DNA of 53,190 nucleotides from Geomonas anaerohicana (GTDB lineage: Bacteria; Desulfobacterota; Desulfuromonadia; Geobacterales; Geobacteraceae): the NCBI RefSeq assembly GCF_016458305.1, contig NZ_JAEMHL010000018.1:1-53190 (forward strand). The letters are read 5' to 3'. Of the stretch, positions 24,601 to 31,372 are shown piece after piece. The notes beneath the pieces were generated by a model. That model saw nothing but the letters and a program-made list of their open reading frames with translations, was not told the DNA's origin and did not search any database. How positions within the stretch are numbered: position 1 is the first letter of the stretch; every line of letters starts with the position of its first letter. The translations under genes were made by a program, and so were the position numbers.

Positions 24601-26389
24601 GGGTGCCGGAGGTGATGGACCAGGTATAGGGGGCGAGGCCCCCCGACGCCGCCAGGTGCATAGCGAACCGGAGCGGGACCTTGCCGGACACGGTGTGGCC
24701 GACACTGCTGAGCGGGAGGTCTGCCGAAGCAGTGCCAAGCGCTATCGCCGGATACTGCACTGACGTGCTGCCGCCGGGGTAGGCGACGCTGACCAGGCCG
24801 CTGTCCGAGGCCGGGGTCCAGGTGGCGCTGAAGATGCCGTCGCCGGCGGCCTCATCGGGTGCGACGCCGTTGTCCAGCAATTCGATGGTGCCGCCTCCGG
24901 GGACGGTGGCGATGACCGGGCCCACGGCGGAACCGCAGTTGATGCTGATGGCGGTGAGAGTGACCGGTACGCCGGGTGTCACGGAGCGCGGCTGGTTCAT
25001 CAGCGCGAAGAGCGGCCGGTCGGTGCAGGTCAGCGAGTTGTAGGCGTTGATACGCCTGCCGGTGATGGTGATGTCCGCCAGTGCGGGAACGGCATCGCCG
25101 CCGGAAAGGATGAGGTTCCTGGTCTGTTTCCAGTCCTTGCCGGTCGAGGCCAGCAGGGCCGCCAAGCCGGTAACGTGCGGGGCCGCCATCGAGGTGCCGG
25201 TGTCGATTCCGTAACCGCGCTCGTAACCGCCGTTGTAATTGGACGTGTATGGTACGGTGCTCACGATCCCTTCGCCAGGGGCGGCGATATGGATCGAATT
25301 GCGGCTGTAGTTGGTCCAGTAAGTCTGGATGTCGTCATAGGGGGCGGTTGCGGACTGTGCGGAAGCCGCCACCGAGATGATGTTGGAGTGGGTGTAGCTG
25401 GCAGGGTAGTAGGGCGATTTGTCGTTGTCGCTGCTGTTGTTGCCGGCTGCCGCGACGAAGAGAATATCGGGCTGGGCGGCGATGGCGTCGGCGATCGCCT
25501 GGGAGTAGTACCAGCTCCCCCAACTGTTGTTGGTGGCGACGATGTTCACGCCGCGGTCTTTCAGTGTCTTGACGTAGTTGAGGCACTCGATGGCGCCGGA
25601 ATTGTACCCCCCGGCGATATAGCCGCTGCCTAAGGGGTCAAGCAAAGGGTCGAGAGGGGGTTTGGGAAAGCCCATGAACTTGCAGGCGAGGATCTTGACG
25701 TTCCAGTTGACGCCCACCACCCCGCTGCTGTCGGACACTGCGCCGATGATGCCGGAGACGTGGGTGCCGTGGTATTCGTCGTCGTTGGGGTCCGAGTCGT
25801 GGTTGTAGGTGTCGATGCCGTGCAGGTCCCCGACGTAGCCCGCGTCGATGCCGGGGTTGGTCCAGACGTTGGCGGCCAGGTCAGGATGGTTGTAGTCGAT
25901 GCCGGTGTCGAGGACGGCAACCACGGTGTCGCTGGAGCCGGTAGTGATGTCCCAGGCGGCCGGGGCGTTGATTCTCTGCAGCCCCCACAGCATGCCGCTG
26001 CGCCAGTAAGCGTCGTTGGGCAGCGCGCTCGGCTGGATGACGTAGTCTGGCTCGGCGTACTCGAGGTCCGGATCGCCCTTGAGCGTTGCCAGGGTTTCCT
26101 CCACGGTCATCCCCTTTTTCAGCTTGACCACCTGCATGTTCAGGCGGGGGAAGTCCTTGGCGGCCGAGGTGCCGTGGCGTTGGTGCAGCTTCTCCTTCCC
26201 TTTGGCTGTCACGCCCGGCTTGAACTTGACGATGACGGCGTCATCGCGCTGTTTGGGATGGTGTTGTCCCCCCGGCGGGCTGGTGTCGGGGGCGCCGGGG
26301 GCGCCGGGCGCCGCCTGCACCGGAGGGGTGAGGGATAGCAGCATGAGCAAGGAGAGCAGGTACAGCAGACATCGGTTCATTTTCGTCAT
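18635..26389 (-). CDS. Giant secreted subtilisin-like protease with VCBS and CARDB repeats
   Basis: A 2584-aa extracellular protein. A signal peptide (about 1-27) and an I9-like prodomain (about 50-120) precede an S8 subtilase with an intact triad: D161 (VLDTGID), H207 (HGTHVSG), oxyanion N317 (AAAGNN) and S400 (GTSMAAPHV). After about residue 460 come Ig-like segments, one a putative-Ig (SGTLPAGLTLNPATGDITGVP). Six FG-GAP/VCBS-like calcium motifs (DLDGDGKQE, DLNSDGNK, DFDGDGKLE and others) fall in about 660-1090. Thirteen CARDB domains run from about 1110 to the end in A/B alternation. No PEP-CTERM or T9SS tail is seen, so type II secretion is likely. GAGGT precedes the ATG. Its role could be protein degradation or adhesion outside the cell. 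Confidence 0.9.
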   Translation of the reverse strand: MTKMNRCLLYLLSLLMLLSLTPPVQAAPGAPGAPDTSPPGGQHHPKQRDDAVIVKFKPGVTAKGKEKLHQRHGTSAAKDFPRLNMQVVKLKKGMTVEETLATLKGDPDLEYAEPDYVIQPSALPNDAYWRSGMLWGLQRINAPAAWDITTGSSDTVVAVLDTGIDYNHPDLAANVWTNPGIDAGYVGDLHGIDTYNHDSDPNDDEYHGTHVSGIIGAVSDSSGVVGVNWNVKILACKFMGFPKPPLDPLLDPLGSGYIAGGYNSGAIECLNYVKTLKDRGVNIVATNNSWGSWYYSQAIADAIAAQPDILFVAAAGNNSSDNDKSPYYPASYTHSNIISVAASAQSATAPYDDIQTYWTNYSRNSIHIAAPGEGIVSTVPYTSNYNGGYERGYGIDTGTSMAAPHVTGLAALLASTGKDWKQTRNLILSGGDAVPALADITITGRRINAYNSLTCTDRPLFALMNQPRSVTPGVPVTLTAISINCGSAVGPVIATVPGGGTIELLDNGVAPDEAAGDGIFSATWTPASDSGLVSVAYPGGSTSVQYPAIALGTASADLPLSSVGHTVSGKVPLRFAMHLAASGGLAPYTWSITSGTLPAGLTLNPATGDITGVPTQADDTSITVRVTDSAGYYDTGNWHIILTKDEAAGWPYILPDPPAGRADGASSPVFADLDGDGKQEMIVSMWNSLLVFNNSAGSTNRYYFPAGTTVSTAAVSDLYRDGSNKIIVSVGSPAQTGAIYAFDKNLQLLSGFPAGKFNTTSGTPGSCSAPVIADLNSDGNKTITVDCSPDDPADPNFGKSILVTVTPQGTMLPGWPIVNGPAVGARATTEQMPVVGDLLGDGKKEVVSITSDGMLHAWSKEGTQVKQWQAAANLGDWASAKTRVWTPVLADVNGDNALEVLVKQNYFADATTQAHRISVFDKNGTLLPGWPLLFPVPVAEGGIIAADLTKDAVPEIITNISSTPASYQWQAFKGDGTVVSGWSQVAENSAVQKKALPITGGYGGNPYPDVFYATSDTDAFLQGYSASGTTLASYPEIVALDTFVASSPAMGDFDGDGKLEIAVKAADGSVHLWKSGQYLSPFSHQWTMFAHDLEHTGSLPVLDPSQLPSSDLVVTAVSGSITGGKLNYSVTVTNNGTITAGTSYTGIYLSTDNVASKSDTLIARVSTISIPAGVSVTITSSAAIPTSLAGGSYYIAALADDTGIVTEREEANNGATGEQLLLNNDLTISALSGTLSAGVLSYSVTVNNNGNGNASAPVALYFSDDANAETTDHLITTLSATTIPGGTGKTFTGSVAVPGNTPAGTFYLVALADPANIVAEDNEANNGAAAEQFVIGNDLQVTDASASISGGKLTYSVTVMNAGNINASATSTGLYLRRFTFMDPGDLLVTKLSTAQIAPGAQAVLSGTITIPASAPTGAVYFAATADLAGQLSESDEGNNSLLGNQLLLNNDLAVTAVSGTLTGGVLTYTVTVENRGNANPNVPVSIYFSADGNATTSDYLVTQPPVTQIPGGTSKVITGSATVPGSVPAGTFYLAALADPANLVAEDDESNNGGVGPQFIIGSDLRVTAVTGSISGGRLSYSVTVRNDGVTTAAASNTGLYLSSDDVAATTDYLVTRLATGQLAAGAEVVLSGSVALAASTPTGAFYLAAFADMAGVVTEANEDNNGATGNQLSVNSDITVSNVSGTLSGGVLTYSVTVNNSGNANPSVPVSLYFSTDGSVTTSDYLVTQLTATSLPGGTSKTITGSVTIPTTVPAGTFYLGALADPANVVAETNEDNNGSVGPQFTIGSDLLVTAVSGSISGGRLNYSVTVRNSGDIASASSNTGIYLSADATATTSDFLVLKLSTASLAAGAEVVLSGSFALPSATPTGSYYLAAVADMAGVVTESNEANNGAVGTQVTVNNDITVSAVSGTLTAGVLSYTVTVSNSGNANPTVPVSLYFSTDGSVTTSDYPITQLNGISLPGGSSKTITGSVTIPSTVPAGTFYLGALADPANTVTEDNETNNGAVGPQFTIGSDLQVTAVSGSVSGGRLTYSVTVKNTGEISAASSSTGIYLSADTSATTADYLVLKVSTLSLPSGAETVLTGSFSLASSTPTGNFYVAAVADMAAVVAESNEANNGAVGNQVVVNNDLTVTAVSGTMSNGVLTYSVTVNNGGNANPNVPVNLYFSADGSVTTSDYLVTQLTQAQIAGGTSKTFTGSVTVPGSIPAGTFYLGALADPANIVSEDNESNNGAVGPQFTIGSDLQVMAVTGSISGGRLSYSVTVKNAGSITAASSNTGLYLSTDATASTSDYLVVKLSTPSLGAGAQTVLTGSVSLASSTPAGSFYLAAVADMAGVVTESDESNNGATGSEVQVRNDLTVTAVSGSLTNGVLSYSVTVNNSGNGNPNVPVTIYFSADGTAATSDYAVTVVTPAAVPGGTSKTFTGTATVPSSIPAGTYYLAAIADPANVVAEDNDANNGAVGAQFTIGSDLQVTAVTGSISAGRLTYSVTVKNAGNTYSGSSYTGIYLSRLVFVGSGDYLVTKVSTTQIAPGGQVVLTGSATIPSTVPTGDFMVSGIADVNFQLVESDEGNNQLFGNQVTR
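18640..23075 (-). repeat. 681-bp tandem repeat array encoding 13 CARDB domains
   Basis: The element TCG(C/T)TG near the start of each A-type domain falls at 18972, 19653, 20334, 21015, 21696, 22377 and 23058, exactly 681 bp (227 codons) apart each time. Each unit holds two different CARDB domains of about 113 aa: A, opening SDL.VTAV.GSISGGRL.YSVTV, and B, opening NDLTV.AVSGTL..GVL.YSVTV. Units are clearly homologous but not identical. The array ends in a half unit (A). Confidence 0.9.
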
Positions 26390-26464
26390 TTCAGACCTCG
26401 CAGTGGAATGAACGCAGAAGTTCTCCGCGCGTGGGCGCGGGCGCGGCTATGTGCCGACCGTGTA

Positions 26465-26494
26465 GGGGACTGGCTCCGCTAGGTGCCTGTCCCC
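26465..26494. repeat. REP-like element, family 1 (half-element)
   Basis: GGGGACTGGCTCCG and GGTGCCTGTCCCC lie between the subtilase start codon and its likely upstream promoter region, so the element is probably part of the leader. Confidence 0.8.
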
Positions 26495-26524
26495 CTGGTG
26501 CCGGATAAATGGCCGATTAGATTG

Positions 26525-26540
26525 TGCAAATACTGTGCGA
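26525..26540 (-). promoter_or_regulatory. Candidate sigma-54 promoter of the subtilase gene
   Basis: On the minus strand TCGCACAGTATTTGCA matches the -24/-12 consensus TGGCACGNNNNTTGCA at all fixed positions except two. One of these is in the usually invariant GG. It lies 136 bp upstream of the subtilase ATG. The mismatch keeps confidence low. Confidence 0.3.
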
Positions 26541-26694
26541 CCAGGGGAAAAATGGGGAAATTTTCTGTAGACGCCTACAGTGGGCGTTTTGGCGGGGGCG
26601 TGGCGTGGAGAGGATGAGAGTATTTTGCTGAAGCCGGTCAAATGACCGAGGTTTGTTCCGCCATATAGCGCCTTGGCGCCGTTGGCGGCAAATG
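26541..26694. other. Gene-free stretch with two short palindromes
   Basis: Between the subtilase leader and the carbonic anhydrase terminator lie two short dyads, CTGTAG-ACGC-CTACAG at 26556-26571 and GGTCA-AA-TGACC at 26636-26647. Either could be an operator site. Nothing coding is supported here. Confidence 0.4.
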
Positions 26695-26720
26695 AAAAAG
26701 GCCGGCTCGATGAGCCGGCC
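26695..26720 (-). terminator. Rho-independent terminator after the carbonic anhydrase gene
   Basis: GGCCGGCTC/GAGCCGGCC (26700-26708 with 26712-26720) forms a perfect 9-bp stem followed on the minus strand by TTTTT. Confidence 0.88.
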
Positions 26721-26750
26721 CGACAGGTGTTGCGGCCGCCAGGGGCGATG

Positions 26751-27314
26751 CTACGGGACGTTGCTGAGGTCCTGCGCCAAGGTGGCCTCGTCTTCCAGGA
26801 ACTCCCTGGAGTAGCGGACGTAGTTCCCGGCCGAGCGTCCCAGCCAGGCGATCTCGTTTTCGGTCAGGTCCCGCTTGTACTTGGCGGGTGCCCCGACCCA
26901 GAGGGTGCCGGGGGGGATCACGGTCCCTTCGGTGACCAGGGCGCGGGCGCCGACCAGGGCCCCCTTGCCGACCACCGCCTTGTCCATGATCATGGCCTGC
27001 ATGCCGATGAAGGCGCCGTCCTCGATGGTGCAGCCGTGCAGGGTGACGCTGTGTCCCACGGTGACGTCATTGCCGATGACGAGCGGAGCACCGGGATCTT
27101 CGGCGTGCTTTTTGTGGGTCACGTGCAGCATGGAGAGGTCCTGGATGTTGGTCCTATCCCCGATGCTGATCGAGTTCACGTCGCCGCGCACCACGCAGTT
27201 GTACCAGATGCTCGCTTCCTTGCCGATGGTCACGTCGCCGATGACGACGGCCCCTTCCGCTACGAAGGCGGACGGGGCGATCTTGGGTTTCATGCCTTTG
27301 AACGATCGGATCAT
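26751..27314 (-). CDS. Gamma-carbonic anhydrase-like hexapeptide protein
   Basis: A 187-aa left-handed beta-helix protein of the YrdA/PaaY/CaiE gamma-carbonic anhydrase-like group. Hexapeptide turns run through residues about 12-150 (VAEGAVVIGDVTIGKEASIWYNCVVRGD; IGDRTNIQDLSMLHV). The zinc-ligand histidines are present in MLHVTH and VGHSVTLHG. The C-terminus is a helix packing on the barrel. Activity is uncertain because many family members have no measured carbonic anhydrase activity. The gene is 64 bp downstream of nadA on the same strand. The ribosome binding site is AAGGAG, followed by a clear terminator. Confidence 0.85.
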   Translation of the reverse strand: MIRSFKGMKPKIAPSAFVAEGAVVIGDVTIGKEASIWYNCVVRGDVNSISIGDRTNIQDLSMLHVTHKKHAEDPGAPLVIGNDVTVGHSVTLHGCTIEDGAFIGMQAMIMDKAVVGKGALVGARALVTEGTVIPPGTLWVGAPAKYKRDLTENEIAWLGRSAGNYVRYSREFLEDEATLAQDLSNVP

Positions 27315-27345
27315 TACGGTGCTCCTTGGGAAAGAAAGGTTCTAC

Positions 27346-27375
27346 CAGCCCCTAGTCCCCAGTCCCCAGCCCCTG
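27346..27375. repeat. CCCCTAG repeat, family 4 (half-element)
   Basis: CAGCCCCTAGTCCCCAGTCC followed by CCAGCCCCTG lies between nadA and the carbonic anhydrase gene. The same sequence type forms a full inverted pair at 38535-38613 between grpE and dnaK. Confidence 0.7.
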
Positions 27376-27378
27376 CTT

Positions 27379-28293
27379 TTAATCCCGCGGAATGGCGAGC
27401 ATCCGGTCCAGGGCGCGCTTGGCCGGGATGCGGACCTCTTCCGGGACCTTGACCACCGGGGTCATGCTGGAGAGCGCCTCGTGCACGTCTTCCAGGGAAG
27501 TGAGCTTCATGTTGGGACAGATGAGGGCCGGGGAGGCGAGGATGAACTCCTTGTCCGGGTTCTCGCGCTTGAGCCTCCAGAGGATGCCCGCCTCGGTGCC
27601 GATGATGAAGCGCTTGGCGTCGCTTTTCCTGCAGTAGTCGTACATGCCGGTGGTGGAGCAGACGTGGTCGGCCAGCGCCACCACGGCCGGGTTGCACTCC
27701 GGGTGGCAGACGAAGGGAGCTCCCGGGTTCTGCTCTTTCAGTTCCTTGACCACTTCGGGACGCAACCGCTCGTGGGTCGGGCAGTACCCTTCCCAGAGAT
27801 GGAACTTCTTGTCGGTGAAGCGGGCCACGTAGCTCCCCAGGTTCTTGTCCGGGGCGAAGATGATCTCCTGCTCGCTCATGGACTGGACCACCTTGAGGGC
27901 GTTGGCCGAGGTGCAGCAGATGTCGCTCTCGGCCTTGACCGCGGCGGAGGAGTTCACGTAGGTCACCACAGGCACGCCGGGAAGCTTCGCCTTCAGCTGC
28001 TTCAACTCCTCGGCCGAGACCATGTCGGCCATGGGACAACCGGCGTCGAGACGGGGAAGCAGCACGGTCTTTTCCGGCGCCAGGATAGAGGCCGATTCGG
28101 CCATGAAATGGACGCCGCAGAAGACGATCACTTCGGCGTCAGTCTTGGCTGCTTCAATGGAAAGAGCCAGCGAGTCCCCGGTTATGTCAGCGATCTCCTG
28201 AACTTCGTCGCGCATGTAGTTGTGCGCCAGGAGCACTGCTTTGCGCTCCTTGAGCAGCGCTTTAATATCGGCTTTTAAAGAATCCTGCGTCAT
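27379..28293 (-). CDS. nadA: Quinolinate synthase NadA
   Basis: A 304-aa [4Fe-4S] enzyme that condenses iminoaspartate with dihydroxyacetone phosphate to quinolinate in de novo NAD synthesis. Recognisable segments are [22 protein letters not shown] (about 24-45), [18 protein letters not shown] and GYCPTHE. Three cluster cysteines are likely in [19 protein letters not shown] and ICPNMK. The ATG at 28293 has GGTGGTGA just upstream and is preferred to the GTG codons at 28308 and 28305, which form that binding site. nadB is not in the window. Confidence 0.94.
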   Translation of the reverse strand: MTQDSLKADIKALLKERKAVLLAHNYMRDEVQEIADITGDSLALSIEAAKTDAEVIVFCGVHFMAESASILAPEKTVLLPRLDAGCPMADMVSAEELKQLKAKLPGVPVVTYVNSSAAVKAESDICCTSANALKVVQSMSEQEIIFAPDKNLGSYVARFTDKKFHLWEGYCPTHERLRPEVVKELKEQNPGAPFVCHPECNPAVVALADHVCSTTGMYDYCRKSDAKRFIIGTEAGILWRLKRENPDKEFILASPALICPNMKLTSLEDVHEALSSMTPVVKVPEEVRIPAKRALDRMLAIPRD

Positions 28294-28349
28294 GTTTGTC
28301 ACCACCAAAATCTGTCTTTCTCATTTGAAATATATGGTAAACAGGACCG

Positions 28350-28378
28350 ATAGTAGACAATGTTCGGGATCATGTCAA
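28350..28378 (-). promoter_or_regulatory. Promoter of nadA
   Basis: Minus-strand TTGACA (complement of 28373-28378), a 17-bp spacer and TACTAT (complement of 28350-28355). It is divergent from the tat promoter, with the two -35 boxes 27 bp apart. Confidence 0.6.
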
Positions 28379-28405
28379 ACCAATTAAGGTCCTACCTTTG
28401 CAAGC

Positions 28406-28434
28406 TTGACACCCGACGGTAAAACCTCTATTAT
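28406..28434 (+). promoter_or_regulatory. Promoter of the tat gene
   Basis: TTGACA at 28406-28411, a 17-bp spacer and TATTAT at 28429-28434, one mismatch from consensus. The predicted transcript start is near 28441. Confidence 0.75.
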
Positions 28435-28494
28435 TTTTTACAATTTTTGTATGACAAACGCGTGTTTGAACGCACACCAAGCGAGGTAGATAGT

Positions 28495-28839
28495 ATGTTC
28501 GGAATCGGGATGCCTGAACTGGTCATCATATTGGTCATAGCGCTCATCGTCATCGGCCCGCAGAAGCTGCCGGACCTGGCGAAGTCGCTGGGGAAGGGGT
28601 TGGCAGAGTTCAAGAAAGCCACCGATGACTTCAAGCAGACCATCGAGGCCGACAGCAGGACCGAAGAAGAGAAGGAGCACCTGGCGAAGCTGGCCGAGGC
28701 CAAGAAGAAGGCCGAGGAGGAGAAGGTGCGCGAAGCGGAAGAGCTCAAGGCCAAGGTCGAGGGGACGACCGCTGCCGCCGAGCCGGTGCCGGCCGCCGCG
28801 GCCACTGCCGCCACCGTGGAAGCGGAGAAGAAGGCCTAG
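28495..28839 (+). CDS. Twin-arginine translocase subunit TatA/TatB
   Basis: A 114-aa Tat pore or receptor subunit. One N-terminal helix ([17 protein letters not shown], about 6-22) with the conserved early Glu is followed by the hinge and amphipathic helix [21 protein letters not shown], then a long charged helical tail rich in K, E and A. The GP before the hinge is TatB-like, while [10 protein letters not shown] is TatA-like, so it could serve either role. The start at 28495 was chosen because the helix must begin near the N-terminus. The 16 upstream codons lie in the leader. It is monocistronic, between a strong promoter and a strong terminator. No tatC is present here. Confidence 0.88.
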   Translation: MFGIGMPELVIILVIALIVIGPQKLPDLAKSLGKGLAEFKKATDDFKQTIEADSRTEEEKEHLAKLAEAKKKAEEEKVREAEELKAKVEGTTAAAEPVPAAAATAATVEAEKKA

Positions 28840-28861
28840 GTTTCGCCAAACATCCGGACGC

Positions 28862-28890
28862 AAAAAAGGCGGGGTCATCCCGCCTTTTTT
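28862..28890 (+). terminator. Rho-independent terminator of the tat gene
   Basis: AAAAAAGGCGGG/CCCGCCTTTTTT, a 12-bp stem with a 5-nt loop. The T-rich and A-rich ends make it usable in both directions. Confidence 0.9.
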
Positions 28891-28915
28891 CTTACCTCTA
28901 CGCTGCTATCGAGAG

Positions 28916-28945
28916 GGGGACTGGCTCCGCAAGGTGCCTGTCCCC
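28916..28945. repeat. REP-like element, family 1 (half-element)
   Basis: GGGGGACTGGCTCCG and AGGTGCCTGTCCCC lie between the tat terminator and the following hypothetical gene. Confidence 0.8.
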
Positions 28946-28980
28946 TTATGGGGCCGCCTTGGGCGGGTACAGGTGACGCC

Positions 28981-29400
28981 ATGTTCAACTGGTTCAGGAA
29001 AAACAAAGAGGAACTGCAGTTCCCCGACAGCGCCGCCGCCTTTGCCCACGCCTGCTCCATCGGCTACACGCCGCTCATCGGCGGGCTGGTGCCGGCACTG
29101 GTCCAGGAGTCGGGGGGGCTGAACCGCGACGGCGAGCGCACCTTCCTGATCAGCCTTGCCACCCCGGAACGGGCACTGCAACTTTGGAGCTGCACCCTGA
29201 AGGGGGCGCCGGGCTACCCGGAGGAGGGCGAGTTCGTCGGCTTTCGGGTGGTCACCATCGCCTCGGACCTCCCCGAACCGGTCAACCTGATCGGCTACAT
29301 CGCCTGCCGCCTGGAACCGAGACTGGTGCCGGGCAAGGGGTGGGCCGTGGCCCAGACGTACACCCCGGAGAACATCAAGCCTGATTTCCGTCCCATGTAG
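28981..29400 (+). CDS. Conserved-looking hypothetical protein, cytoplasmic
   Basis: A 139-aa protein I do not recognise. It starts MFNWFRKNKEELQFPDS. The N-terminus is followed by a short helical segment (AAAFAHACSIGYTPLIGGLVPALVQE) and a beta-rich part (RTFLISLATPERALQLWSCTL, EFVGFRVVTIASDLPEPVNLIGYIACRLEPRLVPGKGWAVAQ). There is no signal peptide or transmembrane helix. The ATG at 28981 is preferred to an ATG at 28948, which abuts the repeat. The ribosome binding site is poor (CAGGTGA). Codon use matches the neighbours, so I regard it as real, with no function assigned. Confidence 0.65.
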   Translation: MFNWFRKNKEELQFPDSAAAFAHACSIGYTPLIGGLVPALVQESGGLNRDGERTFLISLATPERALQLWSCTLKGAPGYPEEGEFVGFRVVTIASDLPEPVNLIGYIACRLEPRLVPGKGWAVAQTYTPENIKPDFRPM

Positions 29401-29461
29401 GTAAGGCGGGCGAATGATCATTCGCCCCTACGTCCCCAGCGGCATCCCGCCGCATGCACAC

Positions 29462-29644
29462 CTATTTCAAGATCAAATCGGCCGGGACGGGATCGCTCTC
29501 CCAGGTAATCTCGGGGTAGAGTGACTTGTCCAGCTTGAGGTAGGTCCCGTCCACCCCCGTCTCAGCCCACCAGCATTCGTTACCCTTAACCGGGAGCTTG
29601 TCGAAAAGGTACAGGTCGTTGTTCTTGTCTCTGGCGAGGAACAT
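29462..29644 (-). CDS. Small hypothetical protein (60 aa)
   Basis: A 60-residue acidic cytoplasmic protein, MFLARDKNNDLYLFDKLP at the N-terminus, with tryptophans in ECWWAETG and ITWESDP. A strong AAAAGGAG lies 6 nt before the ATG at 29644, which makes translation likely. The upstream in-frame ATG at 29680 would place the binding site inside the gene. It is probably a short beta-sheet protein. No function is assigned. Confidence 0.65.
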   Translation of the reverse strand: MFLARDKNNDLYLFDKLPVKGNECWWAETGVDGTYLKLDKSLYPEITWESDPVPADLILK

Positions 29645-29686
29645 GGTGCTCTCCTTTTTCCGTTGCCGCCGCAGCCGCAAACGGGA

Positions 29687-29716
29687 AGGCCCTCCCGCTC
29701 TGGCAGGAGGGCCTTT
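29687..29716 (-). terminator. Hairpin downstream of cpoB
   Basis: AAGGCCCTCC/GGAGGGCCTT, a 10-bp stem with a 10-nt loop, lies 26 bp beyond the cpoB stop. The T tract is short, so termination strength is uncertain. Confidence 0.6.
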
Positions 29717-29741
29717 CGGTAATATCAGTGCTTAGCTTTCG

Positions 29742-30593
29742 CTACTTGATCTTGAACTTGTCTCTGGCGATCTTCGCCTCTTCCGTTTTAGGGTGCTCAT
29801 CCACCAGCTTCTTCAGGATGTAGGCGGCGCTCTTGTTGTCTCCCAGTTCCCTGAAGGCCATGCCCTGCTTCAGCATGGCTGCCGGCGCCTTCTCCTTGTC
29901 CGGGTAGTTCTTGATGACTTCCTGGAACTCCAGCACCGCCTGCTCGTAGTTCTTCTCCTGGTAGTAGCTCTCGCCGATCCAGTACTGGGCGTTGGCAGCC
30001 AGGTTGTGCTTGGGGTACTGCACCAGGAAACTGGCGAAGAACTCGCGGGCCTTCGCCCCCTGTCCTGCCTTCAGGGCGTCCTGGCCCTGCTGGTAGAGCT
30101 GCTCGGGGGACTTGAGCGCCGCTTGCGCCTTGGCCTGCTGCTCCTCGATCCCCTTCTCCAGCTTGGTCATGCGCGCCTCGAGCGCGGCCAGCCGCTTGTT
30201 CAGGTCTTCCTTCAAAAGGGCAATGTCGTCGGCCGGTTTCTGTGCCAGGATGCGGACGTCGTCCACCTTGCCGGTCAGAAGCTGCATGTCCACCCTGGCG
30301 CTCTCCAGGGTCGCCTGCAGGTCCGCGCCACCCTTGCGGATGGACGCCATCTCCTTCTGGTAGCCGGCCATGTCCGCCTGCAGCGACTCCAGGCTCTGCC
30401 GGTAACCGGCCAGCGATTTCTCTACCCCTTCCTTCACCTCGCCGCGGACCTCGTTCAGGCCCCGGTCCAGCGTGAAGAGACGGTTCTTGATCTCATCGTT
30501 GTCGCGGCGCACCGACTCCAGGTCGCTCTGGCTGGCACAGCCGAAAAAAGTGAGCAAAACCAGCGCTCCCAGCGCCCCCCTCGTAAACCTCAT
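29742..30593 (-). CDS. cpoB: Tol-Pal system protein CpoB (YbgF)
   Basis: A 283-aa periplasmic protein coordinating Tol function with peptidoglycan synthesis in the family. The N-terminus MRFTRGALGALVLLTFFGC is a lipoprotein signal (lipobox LTFFGC), unlike E. coli CpoB, which is soluble. Residues about 20-155 form a long coiled coil (trimerisation). The C-terminal TPRs begin at about residue 160 (LYQQGQDALKAGQGAKAREFFASFLVQYPKHNLAANAQYWIGESYY; KNYEQAVLEFQEVIKNYPDKEKAPAAMLKQGMAF). The ATG at 30593 follows AAGGGGG. A longer ORF opening at 30668 runs back into pal and is rejected. It is separated from pal by a terminator hairpin. Confidence 0.9.
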   Translation of the reverse strand: MRFTRGALGALVLLTFFGCASQSDLESVRRDNDEIKNRLFTLDRGLNEVRGEVKEGVEKSLAGYRQSLESLQADMAGYQKEMASIRKGGADLQATLESARVDMQLLTGKVDDVRILAQKPADDIALLKEDLNKRLAALEARMTKLEKGIEEQQAKAQAALKSPEQLYQQGQDALKAGQGAKAREFFASFLVQYPKHNLAANAQYWIGESYYQEKNYEQAVLEFQEVIKNYPDKEKAPAAMLKQGMAFRELGDNKSAAYILKKLVDEHPKTEEAKIARDKFKIK

Positions 30594-30621
30594 GACAAAA
30601 CCCCCTTTAAGGCCGGTCGAT

Positions 30622-30647
30622 AAAAAAAGGAGCCCGTAGGCTCCTTT
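30622..30647 (-). terminator. Terminator or attenuator between pal and cpoB
   Basis: AAAGGAGCC/GGCTCCTTT, a 9-bp stem with a CGTA loop, is followed on the minus strand by a run of T (complement of 30622-30628). It suggests that cpoB is made at a lower level than pal, or from partial read-through. Confidence 0.8.
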
Positions 30648-30664
30648 GGGCTGCGTAGCAAGCG

Positions 30665-31255
30665 TCACTTCACGACGACGAATTCGTCCCTTCTGTTCTT
30701 GGCCCAGGCCGCCTCGTCGTGGCCCGGATCGACCGGTTTCTCTTCGCCGTAGCTTAAGATGCTGATGCGCTCGGAGGAGATGCCCAGGTTCACCAGGTAA
30801 TCCTTGGCGGCCTTGGCCCTTCTCTCACCCAGCGCCATGTTGTAATCGTCCGAACCGCGCTCGTCGCAGTTCCCCTCGATGCGGATCTTTAGCGACGGCT
30901 GCTTGCTCAGGTACTCGGCGTTCCTGGTGAGGACGTTGCGTGAGTCCTCGGAGAGGTCGGACGAATCGAAGTTGAAGTAGATCTTCTGCAACTGCCCCTG
31001 CAGGTCGCCCGTCCCGGTCTTGGGTGCCTCTCGCACCGGCTCCTGCGCCACCACCGGCTCGCGTACCGGGGTCTGTTCTGTGACCGGCGCCTTGGGCGTG
31101 GTCGTTTCCTGGGCCGGTTTAGCTGTTTCGGGGGCGGGGGCCGTTACCGACGGAGCTTTCTCCTCGGGTTTGACCAGATCCTTTTTGGCGCAGCCTCCCG
31201 CTACCAAAGCTCCCATGCAAAGAACAACGAGGCATCCGGCGATATTCTTGCGCAT
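30665..31255 (-). CDS. pal: Peptidoglycan-associated lipoprotein Pal
   Basis: A 196-aa outer-membrane lipoprotein. Signal and lipobox VAGGC at about 18-22 are followed by a Pro/Thr/Glu-rich linker (about 28-82) and an OmpA-like peptidoglycan-binding domain: IYFNFDSSDLSEDSRNVL (about 92-109), IRIEGNCDERGSDDYNMALGERRAKAAKDYLVNLGI with the conserved Asp and Arg that hold diaminopimelate, and LSYGEEKP. It anchors the outer membrane to peptidoglycan and is the target of TolB. It has its own promoter at 31327-31355. AAGGAG precedes the ATG. Confidence 0.95.
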   Translation of the reverse strand: MRKNIAGCLVVLCMGALVAGGCAKKDLVKPEEKAPSVTAPAPETAKPAQETTTPKAPVTEQTPVREPVVAQEPVREAPKTGTGDLQGQLQKIYFNFDSSDLSEDSRNVLTRNAEYLSKQPSLKIRIEGNCDERGSDDYNMALGERRAKAAKDYLVNLGISSERISILSYGEEKPVDPGHDEAAWAKNRRDEFVVVK

Positions 31256-31326
31256 TCCCCACTCCTTTTCATCTTTGGAATATGGGCACCACTGCTGCCG
31301 GCGCCCCCAGCAAAAAAACGACTGAA

Positions 31327-31355
31327 AGTATACCCACCTTTTTAGGGTTAGGCAA
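31327..31355 (-). promoter_or_regulatory. Promoter of pal
   Basis: Minus-strand TTGCCT (complement of 31350-31355), a 17-bp spacer and TATACT (complement of 31327-31332). It lies between tolB and pal, so pal can be transcribed apart from tolQRAB. Confidence 0.65.
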
Positions 31356-31372
31356 CGGTAATGCTTTGCGGT

